A stretch of 64,000 nucleotides of DNA from Sphingomonas naasensis (GCF_004792695.1 NZ_SRXU01000001.1:806001-870000); one strand, 5' to 3'. Shown: positions 19,846 through 28,810, counted from the first letter of the stretch. Numbers and translations are program-made. The notes: a model not told the origin generated them from the letters alone.

Positions 19846-20921
19846 TCCGGCTTCTCGACCTTCTCCATCGCTGGACCGGCGGGCTGATCGGTCTCGTGCT
19901 GGCGCTGCTCGGCTTGAGCGGCGCGATCCTAGTCCACAAGGAGAGCTGGATCGCGCTGCCGCACGCCGGGGATGCGCTGGTCCGCGATCCCGATGCGATC
20001 GCGCGCGCCACCGCGAAGCTGCTCGCCGAGCCGGGCGCGCAGAGCATCGTCTATGCGGGTGACCGCTTCGGTCTGCACCAGTTGCGCACCGGCGAAGGCG
20101 CCGGTCTATACGCCGATCAGACGGGCGAGATCGTCACCCGCTGGTCCAGTCAATGGCAGCGGCCCGAGCTCTGGCTGTTCGACTTCCACCACCATCTCTT
20201 CTCCGGTGATGCCGGCGAGACGGTGATCGGGATCGCCGGCCTCGCGGCGCTGCTCTTCGTGATCACCGGTGCGATCCTCTGGTGGCGCACCCGCCGGACC
20301 TTCAAGTTCCGCCTGCTCCCGAAGCGGCTGAGCCGCCCGGCGATCGTGATGCACCATCGCGATCTCGGCATCGTCGTCGCGCCCTTGCTGCTTCTCTCGG
20401 CGCTCACCGGCACGATGATGATCTTCCGCCCGGTGGCCGAAACCGTGGTCGCGCCGTTCAGCGGCTATGGCATCGTGACGACGTCACTGAAGGCGCCCAA
20501 GGTCAAGAGCGGGCCGCTCGCGCCGCGCCTCGACTGGGCTCCGATCCTGCGCAGCGCCCACGCACGCTTTCCCGACGCAACGATCCGCATCCTCGCGCTG
20601 CCGCGCAAGCCCGGCGAGCCGATCACCATCCGGATGAAGCGCGCCGGCGAATGGCTGCCCAATGGCCGCACCACCCTGTGGATCGACGCGCAGGACGGCC
20701 ATGTCCTCGCCGCGCGCGACGCGCTCGCGCTGCCCAGGGGCGCGCAGGTCTTCAACGGCGCCTATCCGCTCCACGCGGCAAAGGTGGGCGGGCTCGGCTG
20801 GCGACTGGTGATGACGGTCTCGGGCCTTACGCTGATGCTGCTCGGCTCGCTCGCGGTGTGGAGCTTCTGGTTCAAGCGGCCGAAGCCCGCCCGCGCGGCG
20901 CAGCGGCCGGTGCGCGCCTAG
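19842..20921 (+). CDS. PepSY-associated TM-helix protein (putative ferric reductase partner)
   Basis: The protein is polytopic with the PepSY-TM pattern: N-terminal LLHRWTGGLIGLVLALLGLS, FDFHHHLFSGDAGE, a helix around GLAALLFVITGAILWW, MHHRDLGIVVAPLLLLSALT and a C-terminal helix. Such proteins often sit beside siderophore receptors and are thought to reduce or release iron at the inner membrane. The first GTG in frame (19896) would cut off the conserved HRWTGG motif. Reading upstream without a stop reaches CTG 19842, whose TG overlaps the receptor TGA. A non-canonical or coupled start there is proposed; the exact start is uncertain. Confidence 0.82.
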   Translation: MIRLLDLLHRWTGGLIGLVLALLGLSGAILVHKESWIALPHAGDALVRDPDAIARATAKLLAEPGAQSIVYAGDRFGLHQLRTGEGAGLYADQTGEIVTRWSSQWQRPELWLFDFHHHLFSGDAGETVIGIAGLAALLFVITGAILWWRTRRTFKFRLLPKRLSRPAIVMHHRDLGIVVAPLLLLSALTGTMMIFRPVAETVVAPFSGYGIVTTSLKAPKVKSGPLAPRLDWAPILRSAHARFPDATIRILALPRKPGEPITIRMKRAGEWLPNGRTTLWIDAQDGHVLAARDALALPRGAQVFNGAYPLHAAKVGGLGWRLVMTVSGLTLMLLGSLAVWSFWFKRPKPARAAQRPVRA

Positions 20922-21529
20922 CGCGTCGGCCAGACGGCGAGGCTGGTCTCGACCAGCCGTTCGAGCTCCTCGCGGCTGGCCCCCGCCCCGGCCTGCAGCG
21001 ACAGGCCCTGGAGCAGTGCCCCGAGATAGGCCGCGAGCCCCTCGGCATCCATGTGATCGGGCAGCTCGCCCGCTTCCTCGGCCTGCTCGAAGCGTTTGAT
21101 CAACGCCTCCATCGACGATTTGCGCCGGGCGATCACTTCGTCGCGGATCGATTCGGCCTCGACCCCGCAGGCGACCGAGCTGATCACCCGCAGGCAGCCG
21201 CGCGGCTCGCAATCGCTCGCCTGCATCTCGAGCGCGCCGCGCAGCAGCCGTTCGGCAACGTCGCGCGCGGTCGGCGCGTCGAGCGCCTGCGACATGTAGC
21301 AGAGCTTCTCGCGCTCATAGAGGTCGAGCGCCTTGCGGAAGAGCGCCTCCTTGTTGCCGAACGCGGCGTAGAGGCTGGGACGGGTGATCCCCATCGCGTC
21401 GGTCAGATCGGTGAGCGACGCACCTTCATATCCCTTGCTCCAAAAGACGCGCAGCGCCTGGGCGAGCGCCTCGTCGACGCAGAATTCGCGCGGGCGCCCT
21501 TTCGGAGCGGAGCAGATAGCAAGTTTCAT
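20918..21529 (-). CDS. TetR/AcrR family transcriptional regulator
   Basis: The product is 203 residues. The N-terminal HTH is LTDLTDAMGITRPSLYAAFG followed by NKEALFRKALDLYE, and the C-terminal part (EEAGELPDHMDAEGLAAYLG, LLQGLSLQAGAGASREEL) resembles the YcdC/TetR_C group. It converges on the PepSY gene, and the two stops share the palindrome CTAG at 20918-20921. The start is ATG 21529 with no strong ribosome-binding site. Target genes are not evident; the divergent regulator and efflux operon are possible. Confidence 0.88.
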   Translation of the reverse strand: MKLAICSAPKGRPREFCVDEALAQALRVFWSKGYEGASLTDLTDAMGITRPSLYAAFGNKEALFRKALDLYEREKLCYMSQALDAPTARDVAERLLRGALEMQASDCEPRGCLRVISSVACGVEAESIRDEVIARRKSSMEALIKRFEQAEEAGELPDHMDAEGLAAYLGALLQGLSLQAGAGASREELERLVETSLAVWPTR

Positions 21530-21652
21530 AATGATCGGTATATAATCACAAAGTGTGGAAAAATCACTAGTATTAACGCGTAGTCGGACAAACGGGTGCG
21601 AACCGCCAGCGTTAAAAGGGGTTGCAGCTGGAAATATGCAAGCCTATGCACT

Positions 21653-21668
21653 GTTCGTTCGAACGAAC
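21653..21668. promoter_or_regulatory. 16-bp perfect palindrome, likely TetR-type operator
   Basis: GTTCGTTCGAACGAAC is an exact 16-bp palindrome ending 12 nt before the chosen start of the CecR-like regulator. A site here would give autorepression and control of the co-transcribed efflux operon. It also argues that the longer in-frame starts (21555, 21636) are not used. Confidence 0.6.
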
Positions 21669-21680
21669 GACGGGGCAAAC

Positions 21681-22301
21681 ATGGTCTCGACGATGCTTCT
21701 CGACACCGCGATCGACCAGTTCGGACGCTACGGATTCGATGGCGCGAGCACGCGCGAGATCGCGCGCGCCTCGGGCACGGCGATGTCCTCGATCACCTAT
21801 CACTTCGGCGGCAAGCAGGGCCTGTATCTCGCCGCGGCGGAGCATATTGCCGCATCGATTCGCGCGTTGCAGAGTGAGAATGTCGCGCGCGCCGTCGCCG
21901 CGGGGCGGGAATCGCGCACGGCGGCGATCGAGGCGCTTGCGACGATTCTGGACGGGTACGCCCAGATGATGCTGCGTCCCGAGACCGAGGCCTGGTCACG
22001 CTTCATCATCCGCGAGCAGCAATTCCCCACCGAGGCATTCGATCGGCTGTTCAGCCGGGTGATGCAGCCGGTGCTCGACGCGTTCATCGAGCTGATCGCA
22101 CGCGCGCGCCCCGATCTCGCCCCGCGCGAGGCAGTGGCGATGGCGATCCTGCTTTTCGGCCAGGCGATGGTGTTGCGCGCGGGCCGCGCCGCGGTGTGCC
22201 GGGCGCTGCAGGTCGAGCAGATCGACGAGGAAACATCCCGATTGTTGCGTGCGCGCCTGCGCGCCAACATGCTCTGCATTCTTTCGGAGAAGCCGCAATG
22301 A
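21681..22301 (+). CDS. TetR-family regulator of the CecR/CerR (DUF1956) type
   Basis: The product is 206 residues. The HTH is STREIARASGTAMSSITYHF with GGKQGLYLAAAEHIA. The C-terminal part has PETEAWSRFIIREQQFPTEA and FGQAMVLRAGRA, as in the CecR group. In Escherichia coli CecR (YbiH) controls ybhGFSR, and the genes following here are the same kinds in the same order. Start ATG 21681 is preferred because a perfect palindrome lies just upstream. The stop overlaps the next ATG (ATGA at 22298-22301). Confidence 0.88.
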   Translation: MVSTMLLDTAIDQFGRYGFDGASTREIARASGTAMSSITYHFGGKQGLYLAAAEHIAASIRALQSENVARAVAAGRESRTAAIEALATILDGYAQMMLRPETEAWSRFIIREQQFPTEAFDRLFSRVMQPVLDAFIELIARARPDLAPREAVAMAILLFGQAMVLRAGRAAVCRALQVEQIDEETSRLLRARLRANMLCILSEKPQ

Positions 22302-23305
22302 ACCGACGCCGCCTGATCGTGCTCGCCGTCGTCGTGGTGCTCCTGCTCGTCGGGATCTTCACCCGCGGCTTCGGGCTGATGCCCGGGCGTCCCGAGACCG
22401 AGCTCAGCCTGTTCGGCAATGTCGATATTCGCGAAGTCGATATGGGCTTCCGCGTCGGCGGCCGGATCGCCGCGATCGGAGTCGACGAAGGCGCGCGGGT
22501 GACGAGCGGCCAGCTGCTCGCGACGCTCGACACCGCGACGATCGAGAGTCGGGTCGCCGAGGCCGATGCGCGGGTCGCGCAGGCGCAGGCGGGCTACGAC
22601 AAGGCGCGCAACGGCGCCCGGGCGCAGGATATCGGGCAGGCACGCGCTCGCGTCGCCGCAGCGCAGGCGGTCTATGACAACGCCCAGCGCGACTATGCCC
22701 GGCGGCAGGCGCTGGTCGAGCCCGGCGCGATCAGCCGGGGACTCTGGGAGCAGACCCGCGCCGACCGCGACCGCGCCGCTGCCCAGCTCGCCGAGGCCCG
22801 TCAGGCGCTGTCGCTACTGCAGGCGGGTACGCGGCGCGAGGACATCGAGGCCGCGGCCGCCGAGCTCAAATCCGCGCAGGCGGCACGGACCAGCGTCACC
22901 ACCGATCGCTCGGACACGCGGCTCGTCGCGGCGAGCGCGGGCACGGTGGTCACGCGGGCGCGCGAACCCGGCGCGATCGTCCAGCCGGGCGAGACCGTGC
23001 TGACCCTGTCGATCGATCGGCCGATGCGCGTGCGCGCCTATGTCGCCGAGACCGATCTCAGCCGGGTCAGCCCGGGCATGAAGGTGCAGGTCACCGCCGA
23101 CGGCAATCCGAAAACCTATCGCGGGACGATCGGCTACATCGCGCCGCGCGCGGAATTCACTCCCAAGTCGGTCGAGACCGAGAATCTGCGGACCGACCTC
23201 GTCTATCAGGTGCGCGTGATCGTCGACGATCCCGACGATGCGCTGCGCCAGGGCCAGCCGGTCACCATCCGCGTCGTCGGCGCCCGCCCGCGCCACGAGG
23301 ACTGA
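22298..23305 (+). CDS. HlyD-family membrane fusion protein (YbhG-like)
   Basis: The product is 335 residues. An N-terminal membrane anchor (LIVLAVVVVLLLVGIF) is followed by a biotinyl-lipoyl-like half (GFRVGGRIAAIGVDEGARV), a long alpha-helical hairpin with many Ala/Gln/Arg (about residues 80-200), the second lipoyl half (ASAGTVVTRAREPGAIVQPG) and a beta-barrel (VRAYVAETDLSRV). It should bridge the inner-membrane ABC transporter and the outer-membrane factor at 27272. It starts by ATGA overlap with the regulator, and GGAGA lies upstream. The ATPase gene begins 5 nt after it. Confidence 0.92.
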   Translation: MNRRRLIVLAVVVVLLLVGIFTRGFGLMPGRPETELSLFGNVDIREVDMGFRVGGRIAAIGVDEGARVTSGQLLATLDTATIESRVAEADARVAQAQAGYDKARNGARAQDIGQARARVAAAQAVYDNAQRDYARRQALVEPGAISRGLWEQTRADRDRAAAQLAEARQALSLLQAGTRREDIEAAAAELKSAQAARTSVTTDRSDTRLVAASAGTVVTRAREPGAIVQPGETVLTLSIDRPMRVRAYVAETDLSRVSPGMKVQVTADGNPKTYRGTIGYIAPRAEFTPKSVETENLRTDLVYQVRVIVDDPDDALRQGQPVTIRVVGARPRHED

Positions 23306-23310
23306 GCAGG

Positions 23311-25035
23311 ATGGACGGGCCCGTCGCCCGCACCACCGATCTGGTCAAGCGCTTCGACGCGCTGACCGCGCTCGACGGCGTGTCGATGGCGATCGAACCG
23401 GGCAAGGTCACCGGGCTGGTCGGCCCCGACGGCGCCGGCAAGACCACCCTGATCCGCATCCTCGCCGGGCTGATGGCGCCGAGCGGGGGCGAGGTCGAGG
23501 TGCTGGGCGCGCCGGCGGGGCAAAAGCTCGACGATCTCGGCTATATGCCGCAGCGCTTCGGGCTCTACGAGGACCTGTCGGTGATCGAGAACCTCACTCT
23601 CTATGCCGAGGTGCGCGGGCTGCCCAGGGCCGAGCACAAGGAGAGCTTCGACCGGCTGCTCGACTTCACCGATCTCGCGCGCTTCCAGGATCGGCTGGCG
23701 GGCAAGCTCTCGGGGGGCATGAAGCAGAAGCTCGGGCTCGCCTGCGCGCTGGTCAAGGCGCCCAGGGTGCTGCTGCTCGACGAGCCCGGCGTCGGCGTCG
23801 ATCCGATCTCGCGCCGCGAGCTCTGGGCGATGGTCGGCGACCTGACCGATCAGGGGATCGGGGTGCTCTGGTCGACCGCCTATCTCGACGAGGCCGAGAA
23901 GTGCGACGCGGTCTATCTGCTCAACGAAGGCAAGTTGCTGTTCGACGGGCCGCCAGGCGATCTGACCGGCAAGGTCGGCGACCGGGTGTTCCGCGTCACC
24001 GGCTTCAAGGACCGCCGCCGCCATTTCCTCACCCGCACGCTCGACCGCGATGAAGTGATCGACGGGACGATCCAGGGCCGATCGGTGCGGCTGCTGATGG
24101 CCGAGGACGCGCCTGCCCCCACCCCGGAATCGCTCGATGCCGCAGGCGGTACGGTCGAACCCACCCCGCCCCGCTTCGAGGATGGCTTCATCGAGCGGCT
24201 CGGCGGCGGCCCCAAGGGCACCAGCGCGCTCGCCGAACGCTATCGCGACATCCCCGAGAACGACCAGTGCGCGATCACGGCCGAAGGACTGACCAAGCGC
24301 TTCGGCGATTTCGTCGCGGCGAGCGACATGCATTTCGAGATCCCGCGCGGGCAGATCTTCGGGCTGCTCGGGCCCAATGGCGCGGGCAAATCGACCACCT
24401 TCAAGATGCTGTGCGGGTTGCTCACCCCGACCAGCGGCAGCGGCGCAGTCGCCGGTCACGACCTGCGCCGCTCGCGCGCCGATGCCCGGGCATCGCTCGG
24501 CTATATGGCGCAGAAATTCTCGCTCTACGGCGATCTCAGCGTCCGCCAGAATCTGGATTTCTTCGCCGGCGCCTATGATCTCGACCGCAAGACCGCCGAA
24601 CGTGCGATCGCGGCGATGATCGAGATCTTCGAGTTGAAGGGAAAGCTCGACGTCAATGCCGGCACCCTCCCGCTCGGCTTCAAGCAGCGGCTCGCGCTCG
24701 CCTGCGCGGTGATGCACGAGCCGCCGGTGCTGTTCCTCGACGAGCCGACCTCGGGGGTCGATCCGGTGACGCGCCGCGAATTCTGGACGCATATCAACGG
24801 GCTGGTCGAGAAAGGCGTGACCGTGCTGGTCACGACCCATTTCATGGACGAGGCCGAATATTGCGACCGCGTCACCCTGATCTACCGCGCCGAGCAGATC
24901 GCCACCGGCACCCCCGATGAATTGAAGGCACAGGCGGGCAAGCTCGCCGGGCTCGACGACCCGACGATGGAAGACGCCTTCATCGCGCTGATCGAGGAAT
25001 TCGACCGCAAGCGCGAAGCGAAGGAAGCAGCATGA
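23311..25035 (+). CDS. ABC transporter ATP-binding protein with two fused NBDs (YbhF-like)
   Basis: The product is 574 residues with two ATPase domains in one chain. NBD1 has Walker A GPDGAGKTT, signature LSGGMKQKLG and Walker B VLLLDEPGVGVDP. A linker of about 60 residues follows. NBD2 has Walker A GPNGAGKST and Walker B VLFLDEPTSGVDP, but its signature reads LPLGFKQRLA instead of LSGGQ. The fused architecture and altered second signature resemble YbhF-type efflux ATPases. It powers the two ABC-2 permeases that follow and overlaps the first by 4 nt. Confidence 0.93.
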   Translation: MDGPVARTTDLVKRFDALTALDGVSMAIEPGKVTGLVGPDGAGKTTLIRILAGLMAPSGGEVEVLGAPAGQKLDDLGYMPQRFGLYEDLSVIENLTLYAEVRGLPRAEHKESFDRLLDFTDLARFQDRLAGKLSGGMKQKLGLACALVKAPRVLLLDEPGVGVDPISRRELWAMVGDLTDQGIGVLWSTAYLDEAEKCDAVYLLNEGKLLFDGPPGDLTGKVGDRVFRVTGFKDRRRHFLTRTLDRDEVIDGTIQGRSVRLLMAEDAPAPTPESLDAAGGTVEPTPPRFEDGFIERLGGGPKGTSALAERYRDIPENDQCAITAEGLTKRFGDFVAASDMHFEIPRGQIFGLLGPNGAGKSTTFKMLCGLLTPTSGSGAVAGHDLRRSRADARASLGYMAQKFSLYGDLSVRQNLDFFAGAYDLDRKTAERAIAAMIEIFELKGKLDVNAGTLPLGFKQRLALACAVMHEPPVLFLDEPTSGVDPVTRREFWTHINGLVEKGVTVLVTTHFMDEAEYCDRVTLIYRAEQIATGTPDELKAQAGKLAGLDDPTMEDAFIALIEEFDRKREAKEAA

Positions 25036-26159
25036 GCGGCTTCTCCCCTCGCCGCCTCGCCGCGCTCGTCCGCAAGGAAGGCGCGCAGATCCTGCGCGAC
25101 CCTTCCACCTTCCTGATCGCCTTCGTGCTGCCGATGATCCTGCTCTTCCTGTTCGGCTATGCGGTGTCGCTCGACACCAGCCGGACGCGGATCGGTCTGG
25201 TGCTCCAGGATTCGAGCGCCCCCGCGCTGCGGCTGGCGCAGGCCTATCAGACCTCGCCCTATTTCGAAGTGACGATGGCGCGGACGATCCAGCCGATGCG
25301 CGAGAAGATGGTCGGCGGCGACTTGCGCGCGATCATCGTCATCCCGTCCGATTTCGGCGCGGGCGTGAAGCGCGGCCGCCCGCCTGCGATCCAGATCATC
25401 ACCGATGGCTCGCAGCCCAACACCGCCAATTTCGCCGCAGCCTATGGCGAAGGCGTGCGCGCGCAATGGGCGGCCGCCGAGGGGCTCGAGCGCAATCCCG
25501 GCGCCGCCGGCCCGCCGGTCAGCCTGTCGGCGCGCTTCTGGTATAATCCCGAGCTCAAGAGCCGCTATTTCCTCGTCCCAGGATCGATAGCGATCGTGAT
25601 GACGATGATCGGCACCTTGCTCACCGCCCTGGTCGTCGCGCGCGAATGGGAACGCGGCACGATGGAAGCGATGATGGCAACGCCGATCACGATGGTCGAG
25701 TTCATCGTCAGTAAGCTTTTGCCCTATTACCTCCTCGCGCTCTGCTCGATGGCGATGTGCACCGCGATCGGCATCTGGGCGTTCGGGGTGCCCTTCCGCG
25801 GATCACTGCTCACCCTGTTCGCGATCGCCTCGGCCTTCCTGATGCCTGCATTGGGCCTCGGCCTGTTCATCTCCTCGGCGACCAAGAACCAGTTCGTCGC
25901 CAGCCAGATCGCCACGCTCGCCGGCTTCCTGCCGACCTTCCTGCTTTCGGGCTTCATCTTCGAGATCGCGTCGATGCCGTGGCCGATCCAGGCGATCACT
26001 TATATCGTCCCCGCGCGCTATCTGATCCCCTCGCTCCAGACGGTGTTCCTCGCCGGCGATCAATGGGGGCTGATCCTCCCCAATATTGGCGTGATGCTGG
26101 GCTTCGGGCTGTTCTTCTTCACGCTGTCCTTCCGGGTCACCCGCAGGAGCCTCGACTGA
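25032..26159 (+). CDS. ABC-2 type permease (YbhS-like)
   Basis: The product is 375 residues. One N-terminal membrane segment (FLIAFVLPMILLFLFGYAV) is followed by a large periplasmic domain and a cluster of five helices (from SIAVVMTMIGTLLTAL-like SIAIVMTMIGTLLTA onward), with the family motif REWERGTMEAMMATPI. The topology is typical of ABC-2 exporters. It is coupled to the ATPase by ATGA and to the next permease by TGATG. Confidence 0.93.
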   Translation: MSGFSPRRLAALVRKEGAQILRDPSTFLIAFVLPMILLFLFGYAVSLDTSRTRIGLVLQDSSAPALRLAQAYQTSPYFEVTMARTIQPMREKMVGGDLRAIIVIPSDFGAGVKRGRPPAIQIITDGSQPNTANFAAAYGEGVRAQWAAAEGLERNPGAAGPPVSLSARFWYNPELKSRYFLVPGSIAIVMTMIGTLLTALVVAREWERGTMEAMMATPITMVEFIVSKLLPYYLLALCSMAMCTAIGIWAFGVPFRGSLLTLFAIASAFLMPALGLGLFISSATKNQFVASQIATLAGFLPTFLLSGFIFEIASMPWPIQAITYIVPARYLIPSLQTVFLAGDQWGLILPNIGVMLGFGLFFFTLSFRVTRRSLD

Positions 26160-27268
26160 TGGGACGCGGGCTGAGCCGCCTCTGGGCGATGATCGTCAAG
26201 GAGATGCTGGCGGTGCTGCGCGATCCCAAGTCGCGCGTCGTGCTGGTCGTCCCGCCGATCCTCCAGCTCTTCATCTTCACTTATGCGACGACGCTCGACG
26301 TCACCAATGTCGATATCGGCCTGCTCGATCGCAGCTCGGGCGCGCATTCGGTCGAGCTGGTCCAGCGCATCTCGGGCAGCCCCAATTTCCGCGACATCCG
26401 CACCTTTCGCTCGACCGACGAGCTGCGCGCGGCGATCGACAACCAGAAGGTGATCGCCGCGATGGTGATCGACGAGGATTTCGATCGCAAGCTCGCCTCG
26501 GGCCAGCCGGCGACGATCGGGCTGGTGCTCGACGGCCGTCGCTCGAACGCGGCGCAGATCGTCTCGGGCTATCTCACCAACATCGTCGGCGGGCTCGGCG
26601 CCGATCTCCAGCCGCGCGGCGCTGCGGGTGGCGGCAGCGTCGTGACCAACTGGTACAATCCTTCGCTCGACTATATCTGGTTCACGCTGCCCTCGCTGGT
26701 GGCGATCATCACCTCGGTTGCCGGCCTCGCGATCACCTCGCAATCGGTGGCGCGCGAGCGCGAGATGGGCACGTTCGACCAGCTGATGGTCTCGCCGCTC
26801 AGGGTGCACGAGATTCTGATCGGCAAGATGGTGCCGCCCTATCTGCTCGGCATGTTCAACGGCAGCCTCTATCTGATCCTCGCGCCCCTCGTGTTCGGGG
26901 TGCCGTTCAAGGGCTCGCTCGCGCTCTTCTTCCTCTCGCTCAGCGTCTACATGCTCGCCTTGATCGGGCTGGGCATGCTGATCTCGGCGGCGTCCAAGAC
27001 GATGCAGCAAGCATTCCTCGGCGTGTTCCTGATCATGACGCCGCTGATCCTGCTGTCGGGCTATGCGAGCCCGATCGACAACATGCCGGGCTGGCTCCAG
27101 ACCGTCACCTATATCGATCCGGCGCGCTATTTCCTGATCATCGTCCAGGGGCTGTTCCTCAAGGCGATGCCCGCCACCGCCGTGTTCCACCAGCTCTGGC
27201 CGCTCGTGCTGATCGCCTGCGCGACGCTCTCCGCGTCGGCATGGCTGTTCCGCGCGCGCATGGAGTAA
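26159..27268 (+). CDS. ABC-2 type permease (YbhR-like)
   Basis: The product is 369 residues with the same layout as the preceding permease: an N-terminal helix (VVLVVPPILQLFIFTYA), an extracytoplasmic domain, and a C-terminal helix cluster with the motif REREMGTFDQLMVSPL. Together the two would form a heterodimeric channel for export of drugs or other hydrophobic compounds. ATG 26159 overlaps the previous stop (TGATG); a longer frame further upstream lies inside the previous gene and was rejected. The outer-membrane factor gene starts 3 nt after it. Confidence 0.93.
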   Translation: MGRGLSRLWAMIVKEMLAVLRDPKSRVVLVVPPILQLFIFTYATTLDVTNVDIGLLDRSSGAHSVELVQRISGSPNFRDIRTFRSTDELRAAIDNQKVIAAMVIDEDFDRKLASGQPATIGLVLDGRRSNAAQIVSGYLTNIVGGLGADLQPRGAAGGGSVVTNWYNPSLDYIWFTLPSLVAIITSVAGLAITSQSVAREREMGTFDQLMVSPLRVHEILIGKMVPPYLLGMFNGSLYLILAPLVFGVPFKGSLALFFLSLSVYMLALIGLGMLISAASKTMQQAFLGVFLIMTPLILLSGYASPIDNMPGWLQTVTYIDPARYFLIIVQGLFLKAMPATAVFHQLWPLVLIACATLSASAWLFRARME

Positions 27269-27271
27269 CCG

Positions 27272-28669
27272 ATGCCCCGCCTGTCTCTCCTCGCTCTGCC
27301 CCTGCTGGCCGCCGGCTGCACCGTCGGCCCCGATTACCAGCGCCCCGCGCCCACGGCGGCAAGCCAGTCGCCGTGGCTCGAACCCGGCGCGCCCGGCGCG
27401 GTCGACCTCGCCTGGTGGGACAGCTTCGGCGACCCCGAGCTCTCGGCGCTCGTGCACCGCGCGCTGACGAGCGCGCCCGATTTGAAGGAAGCGGAGGCGC
27501 GGCTCGCCGAAGCGCGCGCCAATCGCGACGCCGTGGCGGGCGGGCGACTGCCGGGCGTCGAGGCCAAGGGCTCGGCAACCGAGAACCGGCTCAGCGAGAA
27601 CGGCCAGCTGCCGATCGGCAACATCCCCGGCGTCGATCGCGAGTTCCGGCTGTTCGATCTCGGATTCGACGCGAGTTGGGAGCTCGATTTCTGGGGCCGC
27701 CGCACCCGCCAGATCGAAGCCGCGAACGCGCGCGCCGAGGCGGCGCTGTTCGGCCAGCGCGACGTGATGCTCACCCTGATCGGCGAAGTCGCACGGAGCT
27801 ATTTCGATCTGCGGGCGGCGCAGGCGGATGCCGCCAGCGCGCAGGCCCTCGCCACCGCCGACGCCGAGCTCGCCCGGCTCACGCGCCTCCGCGTCACCGT
27901 GGGCGAATCTTCGCAGCTCGAGCTCGAACGCGCCGAAGCAGCCGCGCGGACGAGTGCCGCCGCGATGCCCGATGTCGAGGCGCGCGCCGCCGCCGCGGCC
28001 TATCGGATCGCGACCCTCGTCGGCGCCGCGCCCGAGGAAGTCGCGCCCCGCTTGCGCCAGCCCGCGCCGTTGCCCGCCAGCCCCGACCGGATCCTTGTCG
28101 GAATCCGCTCCGACCTGCTCGAGCGCCGCCCCGACATCCGCCGCGCCGAGCGCGAGCTTGCCGCCGCGACTGCGGATATCGGCGTCGCCACCGCCGATCT
28201 GTTCCCGCGCTTCAGCCTGTTCGGCAGCATCGGCCAGCAGGCGCGCACGCCCGGCGACCTGTTCGCGGGGGAAAGCACCCGGCTGCAGATCGGCCCGAGC
28301 TTCTCATGGCCGATCTTCTCGGGCGGGACGATCCGCGCCCAGATTCGCGCTGCCGACGCCCGCGCGCAGGGTGCCGCCGCGCGCTACGAAAAGGCCGTGC
28401 TCGGCGCGCTGGGCGACAGCGAGGCGGCGATCAACCGCTTCCTCAACGCGGGCGCCGCCGAAGCCGAGGCCGGCGCCGCGCTCGAGCGCGAGCGCGCCGC
28501 CTATGCTTTGGCGGAGAAGCGCCAGGCCAGAGGCGAGGACGACCGCCTCACCCTGCTCCGCGCCCGCGAGTCACTGCTGGCGTCGGAGCGGCGTGCGGAT
28601 CAGGCACGCGCCGCCAAGGGCCAGGCGGCCGTGGCGCTGTACAAGGCGCTCGGCGGCGGCTGGCGCTAA
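27272..28669 (+). CDS. NodT-family outer-membrane factor lipoprotein
   Basis: The product is 465 residues. A lipoprotein signal peptide has the lipobox LAAGC at residues 12-16, followed by TVGPDYQRPAP, the classic start of NodT/OprM-type channels. Two OEP repeats with long coiled-coil helices follow (LIGEVARSYFDLRAAQ, RSDLLERRPDIRRAERELAA, FPRFSLFGSIG). It would complete a tripartite efflux system with the fusion protein and ABC transporter upstream. The stop is followed by a large inverted repeat at 28677-28802. Confidence 0.95.
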   Translation: MPRLSLLALPLLAAGCTVGPDYQRPAPTAASQSPWLEPGAPGAVDLAWWDSFGDPELSALVHRALTSAPDLKEAEARLAEARANRDAVAGGRLPGVEAKGSATENRLSENGQLPIGNIPGVDREFRLFDLGFDASWELDFWGRRTRQIEAANARAEAALFGQRDVMLTLIGEVARSYFDLRAAQADAASAQALATADAELARLTRLRVTVGESSQLELERAEAAARTSAAAMPDVEARAAAAAYRIATLVGAAPEEVAPRLRQPAPLPASPDRILVGIRSDLLERRPDIRRAERELAAATADIGVATADLFPRFSLFGSIGQQARTPGDLFAGESTRLQIGPSFSWPIFSGGTIRAQIRAADARAQGAAARYEKAVLGALGDSEAAINRFLNAGAAEAEAGAALERERAAYALAEKRQARGEDDRLTLLRARESLLASERRADQARAAKGQAAVALYKALGGGWR

Positions 28670-28676
28670 ATCAAAA

Positions 28677-28802
28677 TCCTCCCTCGCGCAGCGGGGGAGG
28701 TGTCAGCGAAGCTGACGGAGGGGGCCCTCCTCGATCGACGACTTTGCGGAAAGGCCCCCTCCGTCGCCTTCGGCGCCACCTCCCCCGCTGCGCGAGGGAG
28801 GA
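28677..28802. repeat. Dispersed inverted-repeat element, copy 1
   Basis: The 126-bp element starts 7 nt after the efflux operon stop. Its 26-nt ends (28677-28702 and 28777-28802) are perfect inverted repeats beginning TCCTCCCTCGC. Inside them a second pair, GACGGAGGGG and CCCCTCCGTC, also pairs, so the RNA would fold into one long hairpin. A related copy lies at 62451-62582; both share about 46 identical nt at the right end. This looks like a REP/MITE-type intergenic element and may also act as terminator. Confidence 0.85.
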
Positions 28803-28810
28803 TTATCCTA

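Noticed and set aside
21555..21680. N-terminal extension of the CecR-like regulator
   Set aside because: It would place the perfect palindrome inside the coding region and adds residues without similarity to the family.
28677..28802. Inverted repeat as an insertion sequence
   Set aside because: Only 126 bp with no transposase frame; at most a MITE/REP-type element.
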